64,000 nt of DNA from Pseudomonas sp. Its GTDB lineage: Bacteria > Pseudomonadota > Gammaproteobacteria > Pseudomonadales > Pseudomonadaceae. Numbering within the stretch: the first letter of the stretch is position 1; each line of letters starts with the position of its first letter. The notes beneath the pieces are model-generated. The model was given only the letters and a program-made list of their open reading frames with translations. It did not search any database and had not been told where the DNA came from. Made by a program: the position numbers and the translations under genes. The stretch lies in the NCBI RefSeq assembly GCF_028293835.1, contig NZ_JAQGNX010000184.1, positions 1 through 64,000 on the forward strand, given 5' to 3'. Positions 50,311-61,156 of the stretch are shown here, piece by piece.

Positions 50311-51354
50311 TTGGAAATGCCTGGTACTGCACACCTGCAACACCTTCCTGCCGTCGGCTATAAACGCACCCGCAGGTGGGCACTCATCGGCGCGGCCATC
50401 GTTTGTGTGGCGGCGTTGGCTGTGATGGGCTCCATCTTCTTGCCCGCGACACCCTACACCCCCATGACTGGATTGAGCCCGTCGCAGGTTTCACTCATTG
50501 CTATTGGGGATCAAGGCAGCGGCAACTTTCAGCAGTGGGCGGTGGCCTATGCCATGGAAAACGTCGCGGAGACGGATGGCCGGTTGGACATGGTGGTGCT
50601 GCTGGGTGATAACTTCTACGGAAAATCGCTGACCGGCACGTCTGATTTGAGCTGGCGGACGAAGTTTGAAAGTGTCTATTGGGGCCGCTGGTTGAGCCAT
50701 GTACCTTTTTATGCGGTGTTGGGCAACCATGATTACCCTGACTCCCAGCAGATCGAAATCGAATACAGTCGCAAGCACAAGGGTTCCGGCCGCTGGCAGA
50801 TGCCTGATCACACTTACATGCGGGACTTTGGCACTGACGACGGTCGGCCTGTGGTGCGCATGGTGTTTATCGACACGTCCGTGCCTGTCAGCGAGTTGCC
50901 GGCGCAAATAAAGATACTTGAACAAGGGTTTCAGCAGCCTGGCCCTGAGCCGATCTGGCGCGTGGTCGCGGGCCATCACCCGGTGCGAAACGTCGGCGAA
51001 CACGACGAAGATTCGGTAATGGTCACTGAGCTGCTGCCAGTATTGAGACGCCTCAACGTGGATCTTTATTTATCCGGGCACGATCACAATCAGCAACTGA
51101 TTCTGAAAGAGGGCGAACCCGCCTGGGTTATCTCCGGCGGCGGCGGACAAAAGCTTTATCCTCTGAAGGAGAAACATTCCCCGGTCAGTTTCGCCAAATC
51201 CGAAGCTGGCTTCGCCAAACTCGATTTCACCCCGGCCGAGATGAAACTGGCTTTTTATACCGAAAGCGCCGGTGCGGCTGCCCGTTATGAATGGAGCCGG
51301 GCGTGCCCGTGGATGGCCAAGGGCTGCCTGGTGGGCTCAACGATGTCACCTTGA
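50311..51354 (+). CDS. Metallophosphoesterase, membrane-anchored
   Basis: N-terminal TM; AIGDQG, GDNFYG, GNHDY, GHHPV, SGHDHN motifs. Confidence 0.92.
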   Translation: MEMPGTAHLQHLPAVGYKRTRRWALIGAAIVCVAALAVMGSIFLPATPYTPMTGLSPSQVSLIAIGDQGSGNFQQWAVAYAMENVAETDGRLDMVVLLGDNFYGKSLTGTSDLSWRTKFESVYWGRWLSHVPFYAVLGNHDYPDSQQIEIEYSRKHKGSGRWQMPDHTYMRDFGTDDGRPVVRMVFIDTSVPVSELPAQIKILEQGFQQPGPEPIWRVVAGHHPVRNVGEHDEDSVMVTELLPVLRRLNVDLYLSGHDHNQQLILKEGEPAWVISGGGGQKLYPLKEKHSPVSFAKSEAGFAKLDFTPAEMKLAFYTESAGAAARYEWSRACPWMAKGCLVGSTMSP

Positions 51355-51421
51355 TACACTCCGCCCGGCTCCTGACTACTGATTTCCTTATTGCTCATCA
51401 CCCTGTGAGTCACACGCGCTT

Positions 51422-52882
51422 ATGTCAACTCGTCCCGTCCTCCTGTTGTTCGTACTTGGTTGTCTGCTGTTTTTCGTCGCGCTGGGAAATCATCAGCTAC
51501 AAGGTTCTACCGAACCCCGGGTGGCGGGGATCGCCATGGAAATGCACTTGGACAATGATTGGGTAACCCCCCGGTTGAACGGCCAGCCGTTTTTAGAAAA
51601 ACCTCCCTTGAGCCTATGGCTGGATGCGGGCGCCATCAGACTGTTTGGTGCCAACACATGGGCGGTGAGGTTGGCATCTGCAGTGGCCGGTCTGTTGAGC
51701 CTGTTGGCGCTGTATGGCGCGTTGCGAAAACTGGGGCGTCCAGTGGCGATCGCCGCCGGGGCAGCCGTGTTGCTGGCAACCATGGGCAGTTACTGGGGCA
51801 ATGTGCGCCAGGTCGGTGAGGACTCATTGCTGACGTTGGGGGTGACCTTGGCGTTGCTGGCGTTTTTTCTGGCCAATCGTGAATGGGCCGCACATGGTCG
51901 ACGTTCGGTAGGGTTTTGGGCGGTGTTTGCCCTGGGAATCGCCATCGCCACGTTGAGTAAGGGCGTACTGGGCCTGGCGTTGCCGGGGGCGGTTATTTTT
52001 GCGTTTCTGGTTGCGCAAAGCGTGATCGAAAAGCGCCTGGTGCTGGCCGACTGGGTGTGGCCGGCGGCCGTTACCGTGATCGCCTTGTTGCCGTTGGCGG
52101 TGTGGCTGGTGTTTTTGTATCAGAGCGGCGGTTCGGCTGCGATCAAAGAGGTGTTATGGGCCAACAGCATAGGGCGGTTCAGCGGCGGCTTCTCTGAAGC
52201 CGGTCATTTCGAGCCATTTTATTACTACCTCGGCAAACTGCCTCAATCGTTTTTGCCGTGGAATATTTTGGTCTATGTCGGGCTTTGGCACTTTTGCAGA
52301 AAAATGCGCGCCAGCCCGTATATGCTTTTTTTCAGTCTATGGCTGTTGGCCCAATTGACCCTGCTGACGCTGGCGTCCAGCAAACGCATGGTGTACCTGA
52401 TGTCGCTGACACCTGCTGCTGCCGTCATTGCTGCGGAATATTCGGCGGTGCTGCTGGAACGATTGCGTGAACGATCAGCGACGTCGGCTTGGGCGCAACC
52501 CCTGGTTCGTCATCAACGTGCTTTCATAGTGGGCGTATTAGGCTTGATGGTCGTCAGCTACCTGGGGGTGGCGATCTGGGTCATGCCCAGGGAAGACCGC
52601 AACCAATCCTTTACACCCTTGACTGAGCAAATGCGGGCGCTGCAGGAAAGCGGTCGGCGAGTCGTGTTGTTCACCCCTAGCGAGCGGCTTGCCGGAGCAG
52701 GGGTGTTCTACACCCAAAGTGTACTGGTGGCCTTGCAGACCGAAGACCAGCTCAACAGTTTTCTCAGTGAGTCGCCGAATAACGTCGCGGTCATGGAGCG
52801 TCAGGACGATCCGGTCGCTCCACTGAAAATCTTGAAGAAGATTGTCGTGGGCGACCGCGCGTACTATTTTTTGGTGATGTGA
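51422..52882 (+). CDS. Glycosyltransferase family 39 protein
   Basis: [46 protein letters not shown]; multi-TM. Confidence 0.9.
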   Translation: MSTRPVLLLFVLGCLLFFVALGNHQLQGSTEPRVAGIAMEMHLDNDWVTPRLNGQPFLEKPPLSLWLDAGAIRLFGANTWAVRLASAVAGLLSLLALYGALRKLGRPVAIAAGAAVLLATMGSYWGNVRQVGEDSLLTLGVTLALLAFFLANREWAAHGRRSVGFWAVFALGIAIATLSKGVLGLALPGAVIFAFLVAQSVIEKRLVLADWVWPAAVTVIALLPLAVWLVFLYQSGGSAAIKEVLWANSIGRFSGGFSEAGHFEPFYYYLGKLPQSFLPWNILVYVGLWHFCRKMRASPYMLFFSLWLLAQLTLLTLASSKRMVYLMSLTPAAAVIAAEYSAVLLERLRERSATSAWAQPLVRHQRAFIVGVLGLMVVSYLGVAIWVMPREDRNQSFTPLTEQMRALQESGRRVVLFTPSERLAGAGVFYTQSVLVALQTEDQLNSFLSESPNNVAVMERQDDPVAPLKILKKIVVGDRAYYFLVM

Positions 52883-54543
52883 TCGGCGTCGGTTTGCGCA
52901 TACATGAGAATGGTAATGCTGCCCTGGTCAAAACGCGTTGCGTCCTTGGGCAGCTGTTCCAGTTCATGGGCATCATCTTCGCTTTTGATTCGCATCACGA
53001 CCCCGACTGAGCCTTCCCGGCGAGCCTGGACCAACCAGTGCTGAACATCGCCTTCATCGACGGTTCGGTCTTTGACGTCAGGGTAGGCTAGGCCGTATTT
53101 GGCCTCGCCGGCGGTGTCGTACAGCGTCACGTCGGGATTAGCCGTCTGCCAGGCGAGCGCTGAAGCAACCCCCAGGTCGTTACTCATCAACGCGTGGGTT
53201 TGACGAAGTGCCGGCGCATGGGCGGCTATGAACCTCTCGGGCGTCTTGTTTTCAGTGATTGAGTCTGGCATTGCCGCTGGCAACAGGGCCACCGCCAGCC
53301 ACATACCGAACGCCGGGGCCAGATAGAAATGTTGAGGTCGGATCACCTGCAACGCGTTAGCCAGAATCCAGCCGGCCAGCGCAATGAGCAACAACGCTAC
53401 GTGCAGCGGCTCGTGGTTGAAAACAGGCTGCTTGAATTGCACGTAAATTACCGCCACCAGGCCCGACACACCGATGATCAGATTCAGCGTCGCGTTGCTG
53501 CGCAGCGAGAGGGTTTTGGCCTGTTCAAGGCGGTTAATCAAGGCGTCGCTCAACAGCAAGGCCAAAGGCAGCATGCACGGCAATATGTACGGGGGAAGCT
53601 TGCCATTGCTCAGGCTGAGAAACACCAGCGGCAGGCACAACCACATCAGCAGAAACGCGGTTTTCAATTGGTTTCGGTTTTGCCAGGCCAGCTTGAACGT
53701 GACCGGCAGCAGCAACGCCCACGGCAAACTGGCTGCGATCAGCAACGGGCCATAAAACCACCAGGGTTCAGCATGCTGCGCGTCGTCACCGGCAAAGCGG
53801 CGAATGTGTTCATGCCAGAAAAAGAATCGCCAGAAGTCAGGCTCGCGGGCCTGCACAGTTAACACCCACGGCAATGAAACCAATGCCGCAACCAGCACCG
53901 CAATACAGCCATAACGCACCAACTCACCGAAACGCCGTTGCCAGATCATATAGGGTAGGGCGATCAGCACCGGTAGCAACAGGGCCAAAAATCCCTTGGT
54001 CATGAAACCCATGCCGCAGGCGAATCCAAGGCAAGCCCACGATGCCAATCTTGCCCGGTGTCTGGTGCTGTCGACGGCATACCACAGCGCGACGATGCTC
54101 AGGTTGACCCACAGGGCGAACTGCGGATCGAGATTGGCGTAGCCGGCTTGGCTGATGATCAGGCCAAAGCTCAAATAGACCACGGCGCAGGTCAGGCTTT
54201 TGCGCGGTGAGTTCCACAGCCGCCGGGCGATCAGGTAGGCCAGCACTGCGCTGAGGCCCAGGCTGAGCGCCGACGCAATGCGTACACCGAACAGGTTATG
54301 ACCAAACACAGCTTGGCCAAGGGCAATGAACCAATAACCCATTGCAGGTTTTTCGAAATAGCGCAGCCCCAGAAAATGCGGGGCCGCCCAGTTGCCGCTT
54401 AAAAGCATTTCCTGGCTGATTTGCGCGTACCGGGTTTCGTCCGGCATCCACAGGCCATGACTGCTCAAGGGCAATAAATAGAAGATAACAAAGGCCAGAA
54501 ATAACAGCGGCAAGGCCCAACGCTGGGCCACGGTATTTAACAT
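52864..54543 (-). CDS. ArnT-like GT39 glycosyltransferase
   Basis: [47 protein letters not shown]; multi-TM; ATG at 54543 preferred. Confidence 0.88.
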   Translation of the reverse strand: MLNTVAQRWALPLLFLAFVIFYLLPLSSHGLWMPDETRYAQISQEMLLSGNWAAPHFLGLRYFEKPAMGYWFIALGQAVFGHNLFGVRIASALSLGLSAVLAYLIARRLWNSPRKSLTCAVVYLSFGLIISQAGYANLDPQFALWVNLSIVALWYAVDSTRHRARLASWACLGFACGMGFMTKGFLALLLPVLIALPYMIWQRRFGELVRYGCIAVLVAALVSLPWVLTVQAREPDFWRFFFWHEHIRRFAGDDAQHAEPWWFYGPLLIAASLPWALLLPVTFKLAWQNRNQLKTAFLLMWLCLPLVFLSLSNGKLPPYILPCMLPLALLLSDALINRLEQAKTLSLRSNATLNLIIGVSGLVAVIYVQFKQPVFNHEPLHVALLLIALAGWILANALQVIRPQHFYLAPAFGMWLAVALLPAAMPDSITENKTPERFIAAHAPALRQTHALMSNDLGVASALAWQTANPDVTLYDTAGEAKYGLAYPDVKDRTVDEGDVQHWLVQARREGSVGVVMRIKSEDDAHELEQLPKDATRFDQGSITILMYAQTDADHITKK

Positions 54544-54571
54544 TGGATAGGCTCGGTATGGACGTAGGGGC

Positions 54572-55294
54572 TTAAGGTCTTTTATCCAGGGTCGATGCCC
54601 AGTCTGGGTAGTTGATAAAACCCAGCACTTTCGGTTTCCCGTCCGGTCCGATGGAAACAAGTAACGTGCTGGCGTACTCGCTGGTCTTTGCGTGAGTAAA
54701 CCCCAACTCCTTTTCCAACGTGCTTATACAACCACTGTGGGTCACCAAGACCATGTTGCGATGGGGTGTCTTATGGCTAAGCAGGTTGTCGAGCATTGCG
54801 TGTTCGCACGTGCTTAACCACGCTTGTGCGGGGCTGGCTTTGCCAAACATGGAAAATGAGGTTTGTACGGTTCGTTGCAACGGACTGCTCATGACGTCGG
54901 TGTTGCTCATGCCCAGCCTGTTGAATGCCTTGCCCAACACGACCGCCGTGTCACTGCCCGCTTGGGTGATGCCGTCTGCGGGACCCATGCAAGGATTACT
55001 CGACCGGTCACAACGCTCGGCATGGCGCACGAGGGCAACCACGTCGCCAGCCTGCCAATGGCTGTAGACGCCAGCCGTGATCATATTCTCGTGTTTGCCT
55101 AAATCGGTCAGCGACCTTGGCCACCAGACGAAACCCACGATCAGTGCGACGCAAAGGATGAGCACTGCACCCAGCACGATCTTTTTAAACCGCTGCGCGT
55201 TGGGTGCTGTTGATGACGAGGTGGAACCGTCAGTTGTAGTTTTCACCTGCGTAGTGCTCCAAGAACATAAATAGTCGACGCACAATGACGGCAA
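54572..55294 (-). CDS. Histidine phosphatase family protein
   Basis: N-terminal [15 protein letters not shown]...[12 protein letters not shown]...VLVTHSGCI; start may be GTG at 55246. Confidence 0.88.
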   Translation of the reverse strand: MPSLCVDYLCSWSTTQVKTTTDGSTSSSTAPNAQRFKKIVLGAVLILCVALIVGFVWWPRSLTDLGKHENMITAGVYSHWQAGDVVALVRHAERCDRSSNPCMGPADGITQAGSDTAVVLGKAFNRLGMSNTDVMSSPLQRTVQTSFSMFGKASPAQAWLSTCEHAMLDNLLSHKTPHRNMVLVTHSGCISTLEKELGFTHAKTSEYASTLLVSIGPDGKPKVLGFINYPDWASTLDKRP

Positions 55295-55459
55295 CCTAAA
55301 AGCGCTGATCAGCGTTTCGAGGAAGTGGTAGTGCGTTCGTTATAGGCTGGGAGGCTAAAGCAGGGTGCGTAGCTTGGTGGTAAAAAAGATGTGAAAATTT
55401 AGCGAAGACGCAAGACGTCTCGAACTAACGTTGGGATTTACCAGGTGTAATGGAAGAAT

Positions 55460-55495
55460 AAAAAAACCGACGTCAATGGGTAATATTGACGTCGG
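55460..55495 (-). terminator. Rho-independent terminator downstream of the LTA-synthase-like gene
   Basis: Minus-strand CCGACGTCAAT-attaccc-ATTGACGTCGG followed by T7. Confidence 0.85.
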
Positions 55496-55545
55496 CTGCT
55501 TACCTTTTTAAACCCGATATCAGTGGATATCCGGAAGGCCCCTCG

Positions 55546-55585
55546 CCTGTAAGAGCCAACGTGTTGGCGAAGGTCCTTCGGAGCT
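55546..55585. repeat. REP-like half element
   Basis: CTGTAAGAGCCAACGTGTTGGCGAAGG. Confidence 0.6.
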
Positions 55586-55613
55586 TACCGCTGCCTTTGG
55601 CAGCGCCTAGTGG

Positions 55614-57545
55614 CTACGGAGCCGCTGTACGTGGCATCCAATTCAGCAAATGCTGTTTGTAGTCGTAGCTGGCGCCTTGGTAATAGCTGATTGCACGAAT
55701 GACCAGCGGGTCAGTGTCATTGACCTTCGATTCACGGCTTTCAGCTAATGCCTGATCATGCCGCCGCAGCAACTTTTGTGGGCTAAGGATGGCGAGGTTA
55801 GTGCCATCAAATAGCCCGAGGTGCTGGTAGTTACCGACCACTACACGGGGCGGTAGCGAGTTGTCCTGAAGTAGGTTTCGGCCAAAAAACGTCGACTGAT
55901 AACTCTGGTTCAACAAACCGAGCAGGGTCGGTGCCAAGTCGATCTGGCTCGCCAGTTGGGTCGACTCCCGGGCTTCGATCATGGTGGGTGCATAGATAAA
56001 CAACGGGATTTGATAGTTGGTGATCGGCAAGTCTTCTCGGCCTGCGCTCCCAGCGGTGTGGTCGGCTACAAAGACGAAAATAGTGTCGTTGAACCACGGT
56101 TTTTGACGTGCATCGTCAAGAAACTTGCCGATGGCGTAGTCGGTGTACTTCACTGCGCCGTTGCGGCCATCACCCGATTTTATGTCGATGCGCCCACTAG
56201 GGTAGGTATAAGGACGGTGGTTCGAGGTGGTCATCAGCTGTAAGAAAAACGGTTTGTGCTTGGCATACCCAGCGTCGGCCTCGTTCAGCGATTGCTGAAA
56301 CAGGTCTTCGTCGGCGATACCCCAGGCGTTTTTGAAATGAATGTCCGACTCTTTGATACTGCTTTGGTCGATGATGCGGTAACCGTTGCCGCTGAAAAAC
56401 GCGTTCATGTTGTCGAAATAACCACGGCCGCCGTACATGAATACGCTGTCGTAACCCACCGCGTTCAGTTGTTGGCCCAAGGCGCCATAGCCACTTTCAT
56501 GGCCGATGCGCTTGACGATGGATCGGCCAGGCGTCGGCGGGATAGACAAGGTGATAGCTTCCAGTCCGCGGTCAGTGCGGGTGCCGGTGGCGTAGAAGTT
56601 GCTGAAGTACAGGCTGTGCTTACGCAGTTCGTCCAGATTAGGCGTCAGGTTATGCGGGTCGCCGTTACTGCCCAGGTACTTGGCACTGAGACTTTCGATG
56701 GTCACCAGAATTATGTTGGGCGTACGCGGCGTGCCGGGGTTGGTGATGTTGCGGCGAATGTCCTGAGGGTCTTTGCCAACGAACGAGGCGTTGGGCTCGG
56801 CCAATTCGGCGCGTAATTGTTGGGCCACTTCGTCGTTGGGCAGGGTGGCGTAGAACTGCTTGTAATCCAGTTCGTTATTCCTGAAAGCGGCAAAAAACTG
56901 GAACGGTCCGTTGGTGCCCAGTTCATGTTGATACGCGTTGCCGCCTTCGCCCCGTGGGGTTTCCTGGTCAATGAACTGCATGCTCAGGCCGGCCACCACC
57001 AGTATCGCGGCGAAACCGAGCAGTCGCTGCCGAGCTTTCGGCAAAGGCGCAACCAGTGCAGACTTCACCGGCTTGTATAGCAAAGCGCTCAGCCCGATGG
57101 CGGCCACTGCCAGAATTCCGAGCAACGCACCAATCGGATAAGACTCCAGAATGTTATTCAACACTTCTTTGGAGTAAACCAGATAGTCCACGGCAATGAA
57201 GTTGAAGCGAACCCCGAATTCGTCCCAAAACAACCATTCCGACACCGCAACAAACAGCATGATAAAGATGCTGACCGTCATCACACCCTGCAAAAACCAA
57301 CGATGGCCACGGGTACGCCACAGCGCCGGAGGGCAGAAAAGCAGGTAAAAAGCCAAGGGCAAAGCCGCATACACCAGGAACGCTATGTCGTAGATGGCGC
57401 CAATCCCGAAAATGGAAAGGTAACCATGGCCCGCCTCGGTTGAGTGGGTCGCCAGTAGCACGGCGCGCGTGATGAGAAAGATAACGAACCAGGTAGCGGT
57501 CAACAAAAACAAGTAGCGCATGGGCGCGGTGTGAGGTGCACGCAT
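55614..57545 (-). CDS. LTA synthase family protein (sulfatase fold)
   Basis: N-terminal TM bundle; NIILVTIESLSAKYLG; FVADHTAG; TRTDRGLEAI. Confidence 0.9.
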   Translation of the reverse strand: MRAPHTAPMRYLFLLTATWFVIFLITRAVLLATHSTEAGHGYLSIFGIGAIYDIAFLVYAALPLAFYLLFCPPALWRTRGHRWFLQGVMTVSIFIMLFVAVSEWLFWDEFGVRFNFIAVDYLVYSKEVLNNILESYPIGALLGILAVAAIGLSALLYKPVKSALVAPLPKARQRLLGFAAILVVAGLSMQFIDQETPRGEGGNAYQHELGTNGPFQFFAAFRNNELDYKQFYATLPNDEVAQQLRAELAEPNASFVGKDPQDIRRNITNPGTPRTPNIILVTIESLSAKYLGSNGDPHNLTPNLDELRKHSLYFSNFYATGTRTDRGLEAITLSIPPTPGRSIVKRIGHESGYGALGQQLNAVGYDSVFMYGGRGYFDNMNAFFSGNGYRIIDQSSIKESDIHFKNAWGIADEDLFQQSLNEADAGYAKHKPFFLQLMTTSNHRPYTYPSGRIDIKSGDGRNGAVKYTDYAIGKFLDDARQKPWFNDTIFVFVADHTAGSAGREDLPITNYQIPLFIYAPTMIEARESTQLASQIDLAPTLLGLLNQSYQSTFFGRNLLQDNSLPPRVVVGNYQHLGLFDGTNLAILSPQKLLRRHDQALAESRESKVNDTDPLVIRAISYYQGASYDYKQHLLNWMPRTAAP

Positions 57546-57756
57546 TGTTAGTTCCTTTGCACATGACGTCGACGTCGTTCAACGTCAGGGATATCTCGAA
57601 TGAGCTATTCGAGGGGAATGCTATGGGTGAAACGGCGTCAGCTTGTTGCGATTCGATGGCATTACGGTACTTGCCCAGTCGATCAGGCGGCGACTATCCC
57701 TTAATGGTTGTCAAAAAGATGTTGAACGGGGATAAAAAGTTGCGCGAGCCAACCGA

Positions 57757-59118
57757 TCAACGGCTGGCGCTGCGCAAAACGATCTCGCATCCCGGTGCAG
57801 CGTCTCGAACTTCCAGGGTCATGTCGTGCAGGCGCGCCACGGCGGCCACCATGCTTAGGCCCAAACCGTTGCCCGGCGTGTGTCGGCTGGATTCCGAGCG
57901 ATACAACCGGCGAAAAACCGCTTCGCGTTCAGTTTCCGGGATGCCGGGACCATCGTCGCTGACGGTCAGACAAGGACCGTCGGCCGCGCCAGCGACACAG
58001 ACGCGAATGTGGCTGTTGTCTGGAGAGAACTTGATGGCGTTATCGAGCAAATTACACGCTGCGTCGAACAACAGTTGCGCATCGCCAGCGAGGATGGCGG
58101 GCGAGGGCGCGGGCTCGAACGTCAGGGTCATGCCCCGCTCTTCGGCCAACGGTTCGAAGAACTCGGCAGCGTCGGCGCCAATGCGGTTCAGGTCAACCTC
58201 GGCAAAATTGCTGCGGCGCGCGCTGTCTTCGATTTCAGAGATGCGCAGCAATGCGCGGAAGGTCAGCAGCAACCCCCGAGCTTCATTGAGTGCAGCGTCC
58301 ACCGTCACGGCGTAATCTTCCTCGATCAAGCCGCGTCGTTGTGCTCGCTCCAGGCCGGCAATCAACCGCGTCAAGGGGGTGCGCAAGTCATGGGCGATGT
58401 CGTCGCATACACCCTTGACCTCGCTCATCAAGCGTTCGAGTTCGTCGAGCATGCCGTTGACTACATTTGCCAGACGGTCGATATCGTCGCGGTTGCCCCG
58501 TGTCGGCAGGCGTCGGCTGAGGTCGCCTTCGACGATTTGCTTGATCGACGTGCTCAGAGTGTCGAGCCTGCGTCGGGCCGAATACCCTAGCCCAATCGCT
58601 CCAAGCAGCCCCACGACCAATAGCAGACAGCCACCGGACACCAAAGCGTGGACCAGCAATTCGTCGAACTCGTGGATATCGTGCATGTCTTGGGCGACCA
58701 GCAGGGTCTTGCCGTCGTCGAGCTTATGCACCATGAACCGGATAGGGCGGGTACGACCGTTGGGCTTGTCCCAGCGAAACTCGTCGGGCTTATCGTAGGC
58801 CTTGAAAGCGGGCAGGGTGTCGATTGGCCCCGCGATGAGCTTGCCTTGTTCGTCGAACAACGAGTGGGGGAGGCGGCCGTCCACATCCTGCATGTCGTGT
58901 TTGCGAATTTCTTGCTCACGCAACTCGGGGGTCTGGCGGCTGCGATTGTCCACTTGGCGAAGCAGCGCGGTGTCCGATTCGGCCTTAAGGTAGAACGCGG
59001 TCTGCCAATAGATATAGCCAAACAACCCGAGGAACGAAAACCCGAACAGGGCTAGAAACATCAGGCCTGTACGAAAGCTGATCGTGCGCGGAATTTCACT
59101 CAGGTGAACGGAGAACAT
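57757..59118 (-). CDS. Sensor histidine kinase
   Basis: HAMP RRLDTLSTSIKQIVEGDLSRRLPTRGNRDDIDRLANVVNGML; H-box DIAHDLRTPLTRL; NLLDNAIKFSP; DDGPGIPE. Confidence 0.94.
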   Translation of the reverse strand: MFSVHLSEIPRTISFRTGLMFLALFGFSFLGLFGYIYWQTAFYLKAESDTALLRQVDNRSRQTPELREQEIRKHDMQDVDGRLPHSLFDEQGKLIAGPIDTLPAFKAYDKPDEFRWDKPNGRTRPIRFMVHKLDDGKTLLVAQDMHDIHEFDELLVHALVSGGCLLLVVGLLGAIGLGYSARRRLDTLSTSIKQIVEGDLSRRLPTRGNRDDIDRLANVVNGMLDELERLMSEVKGVCDDIAHDLRTPLTRLIAGLERAQRRGLIEEDYAVTVDAALNEARGLLLTFRALLRISEIEDSARRSNFAEVDLNRIGADAAEFFEPLAEERGMTLTFEPAPSPAILAGDAQLLFDAACNLLDNAIKFSPDNSHIRVCVAGAADGPCLTVSDDGPGIPETEREAVFRRLYRSESSRHTPGNGLGLSMVAAVARLHDMTLEVRDAAPGCEIVLRSASR

Positions 59119-59788
59119 AGCCGGCTCCTCGAACGGTGTGAATCATTTGCTCTTCGCCTTCGCCATCCACTTTGCGGCGCAGACGTCCTATATGGACTTC
59201 GATGACATTGGTGCGCTCGTCATAGCTGTAATTCCACACCGCCTCGAACAGCATGGTCCGGGTGATGACCTGTCCGGCATGGCGCATCAAGTATTCCAGC
59301 AGCGCATATTCCCGCGGCAGCAGGTCAACGACTCGCTCGCCACGCCGTACAGTGCGGGCTAGCAAGTCAACGTCCAGATTGCCGACTTTCAGGCGGCTGT
59401 CCCGGGTCTGTTCGGGGGGCGTAATACGCCGGCGAATCAAGGCGTCCAGGCGTGCGGTCAATTCGATGAATTCGAAGGGCTTGGTCAGATAATCATCGCC
59501 CCCGGCGCGCAAGCCACGCACGCGTTCATCCAGCGCGCTGAGTGCGCTCAAGATCAATACTGGCGTGGCAATGCCCGCAGCACGCAAGGCGGTCAGCACG
59601 CCCAATCCATCGACTGCACCGGGCAGCATACGGTCCAGCACGATGATGTCGAAGTCGCCGCTGAACGCATTCATCAAGCCGTCGCGGCCGTTGTCAACGC
59701 AGGTCACGTCGAAGCCATGGTCGTGTAAGGCGGCTTTGATTTCGTTGGCAGTGGACAGGTCGTCCTCGACGATCAGTACATGGGTCAT
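59096..59788 (-). CDS. OmpR-family response regulator
   Basis: VLIVEDDLSTANEIK...IIVLDRMLPG...KPFEFIEL; wHTH; overlaps HK start. Confidence 0.95.
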   Translation of the reverse strand: MTHVLIVEDDLSTANEIKAALHDHGFDVTCVDNGRDGLMNAFSGDFDIIVLDRMLPGAVDGLGVLTALRAAGIATPVLILSALSALDERVRGLRAGGDDYLTKPFEFIELTARLDALIRRRITPPEQTRDSRLKVGNLDVDLLARTVRRGERVVDLLPREYALLEYLMRHAGQVITRTMLFEAVWNYSYDERTNVIEVHIGRLRRKVDGEGEEQMIHTVRGAGYVLRSPE

Positions 59789-59927
59789 GAAGCGATGTCA
59801 TCCTTAATGAATGAGCGGCTGGCTGGGTGGTGTCGCGCTAGTGGTGGCATAGTGTGCCAATGCACGGCGAACGGGAAGGTCGCGCCAACATGAACAAAAG
59901 TTTACCAGCGCTACCGACGAGGTGATT

Positions 59928-60614
59928 GTGCGGATATTGGTCGTTGAAGACGATGATCGTGCAGCGGCGTACCTGGTGCGCGGTTTGAACGAGAGCGGGC
60001 ATGTCGCCGATGCCGCGTACGACGGGGTCGATGGTTTGGCCATGGCGCTGGAAGGCATCTATGACGCATTGATCGTTGATCGGCGTTTGCCACGCATGGA
60101 TGGCCTGGAAGTGGTGCGCACGTTGCGCGAGCGTGGGTTGCATACACCGATTCTGATGCTCAGCGCCATGGCTTCGACAGAGCATCGCGTCGAAGGGTTG
60201 CGTGCTGGCTGCGATGATTATTTGATCAAGCCTTATGCGTTCGTCGAAGTTCTGGCCCGGCTTGATGCGTTGCTGCGCAGGGCTGATCGGCCCAGCACGA
60301 GTGGGCAAATCCTGACGGTCAGCAAGTTACAACTCGACTGCGCCACACGCACGGCAACCCGAGAGGGACGGGTAGTGATTCTGCAGCATCGGGAATCGTT
60401 GATTCTTGCCAAACTGATGCGTCATGCCGGACAAGTGGTGACCCGCGACATGCTGTTGGAAAGTGCCTGGGACTATGCGTTCGACCCTAACGACAACGTC
60501 ATCGACAAGCATATTTACCGCTTGCGCCGAAAACTCGATGAAGGATTCGCCACGTCAATGATCAGAACCGTGGCGGGGGCGGGGTATTTGTTGGAATCGG
60601 GCGGAGATCTGTAG
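59928..60614 (+). CDS. OmpR-family response regulator without adjacent kinase
   Basis: VRILVVEDDDRAAAYLVRGLNESG...ALIVDRRLPRMDG...KPYAFVEVL; wHTH; GTG 59928 likely start. Confidence 0.93.
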   Translation: MRILVVEDDDRAAAYLVRGLNESGHVADAAYDGVDGLAMALEGIYDALIVDRRLPRMDGLEVVRTLRERGLHTPILMLSAMASTEHRVEGLRAGCDDYLIKPYAFVEVLARLDALLRRADRPSTSGQILTVSKLQLDCATRTATREGRVVILQHRESLILAKLMRHAGQVVTRDMLLESAWDYAFDPNDNVIDKHIYRLRRKLDEGFATSMIRTVAGAGYLLESGGDL

Positions 60615-60681
60615 GCGCCAATTTGTGGGCGATGTTGGACAGTGTCGGTGATTCCTTTTCGCCAACAAGTTGGCTCCTACG
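60609..60681. repeat. Paired REP-like element overlapping the stop of the response regulator
   Basis: CTGTAGGCGCCAATTTGTGGGCGA ... TCGCCAACAAGTTGGCTCCTAC. Confidence 0.75.
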
Positions 60682-60883
60682 GAAGTAGATAAGACAAAAA
60701 GTTTCATTGATGTCGGCGGGGAAACGATCTGTGAAAGTGCCTACAAAGAATCTCTAAAGTCTTACATTGACTAATTCAATTAATTATTAAATACAATGAC
60801 TTAATACTTTATGTCCGTTCTGCCAGGGAAACGGGTGCAGTCCTTGCTTGTTGCTAATGGCTTTCAATAATAAGGATAGTCTT

Positions 60884-61141
60884 ATGATGTTAGGTATCAG
60901 CAATACGTTATCGCCTCAGTTTCAGCCTTTGGCCATCAAAGGATTGCATCGAGGAAATTTCAGCAACGGTCCAGTACGTCAGGCAGAACCGCCTGGCGCA
61001 ACGTCAAACGCGCTGAAGGTCAGCAACGCTTTGCAACGTTCGACGTTCCAACAGGTTCAGGCTGAGTATTTATCGGGGATAAAAGGGGCTATGGACAAAA
61101 AAGCCGCCGCACTGGAATCCTACAAACCGCTGAGGCGATAA
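60884..61141 (+). CDS. Small hypothetical protein (about 85 aa)
   Basis: AAGGATAG Shine-Dalgarno before tandem ATGs at 60884/60887; MMLGISNTLSPQFQPLAIKGLHRGNFSNGPVRQ... Confidence 0.55.
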   Translation: MMLGISNTLSPQFQPLAIKGLHRGNFSNGPVRQAEPPGATSNALKVSNALQRSTFQQVQAEYLSGIKGAMDKKAAALESYKPLRR

Positions 61142-61156
61142 CCTTTGCTCAGGGCC

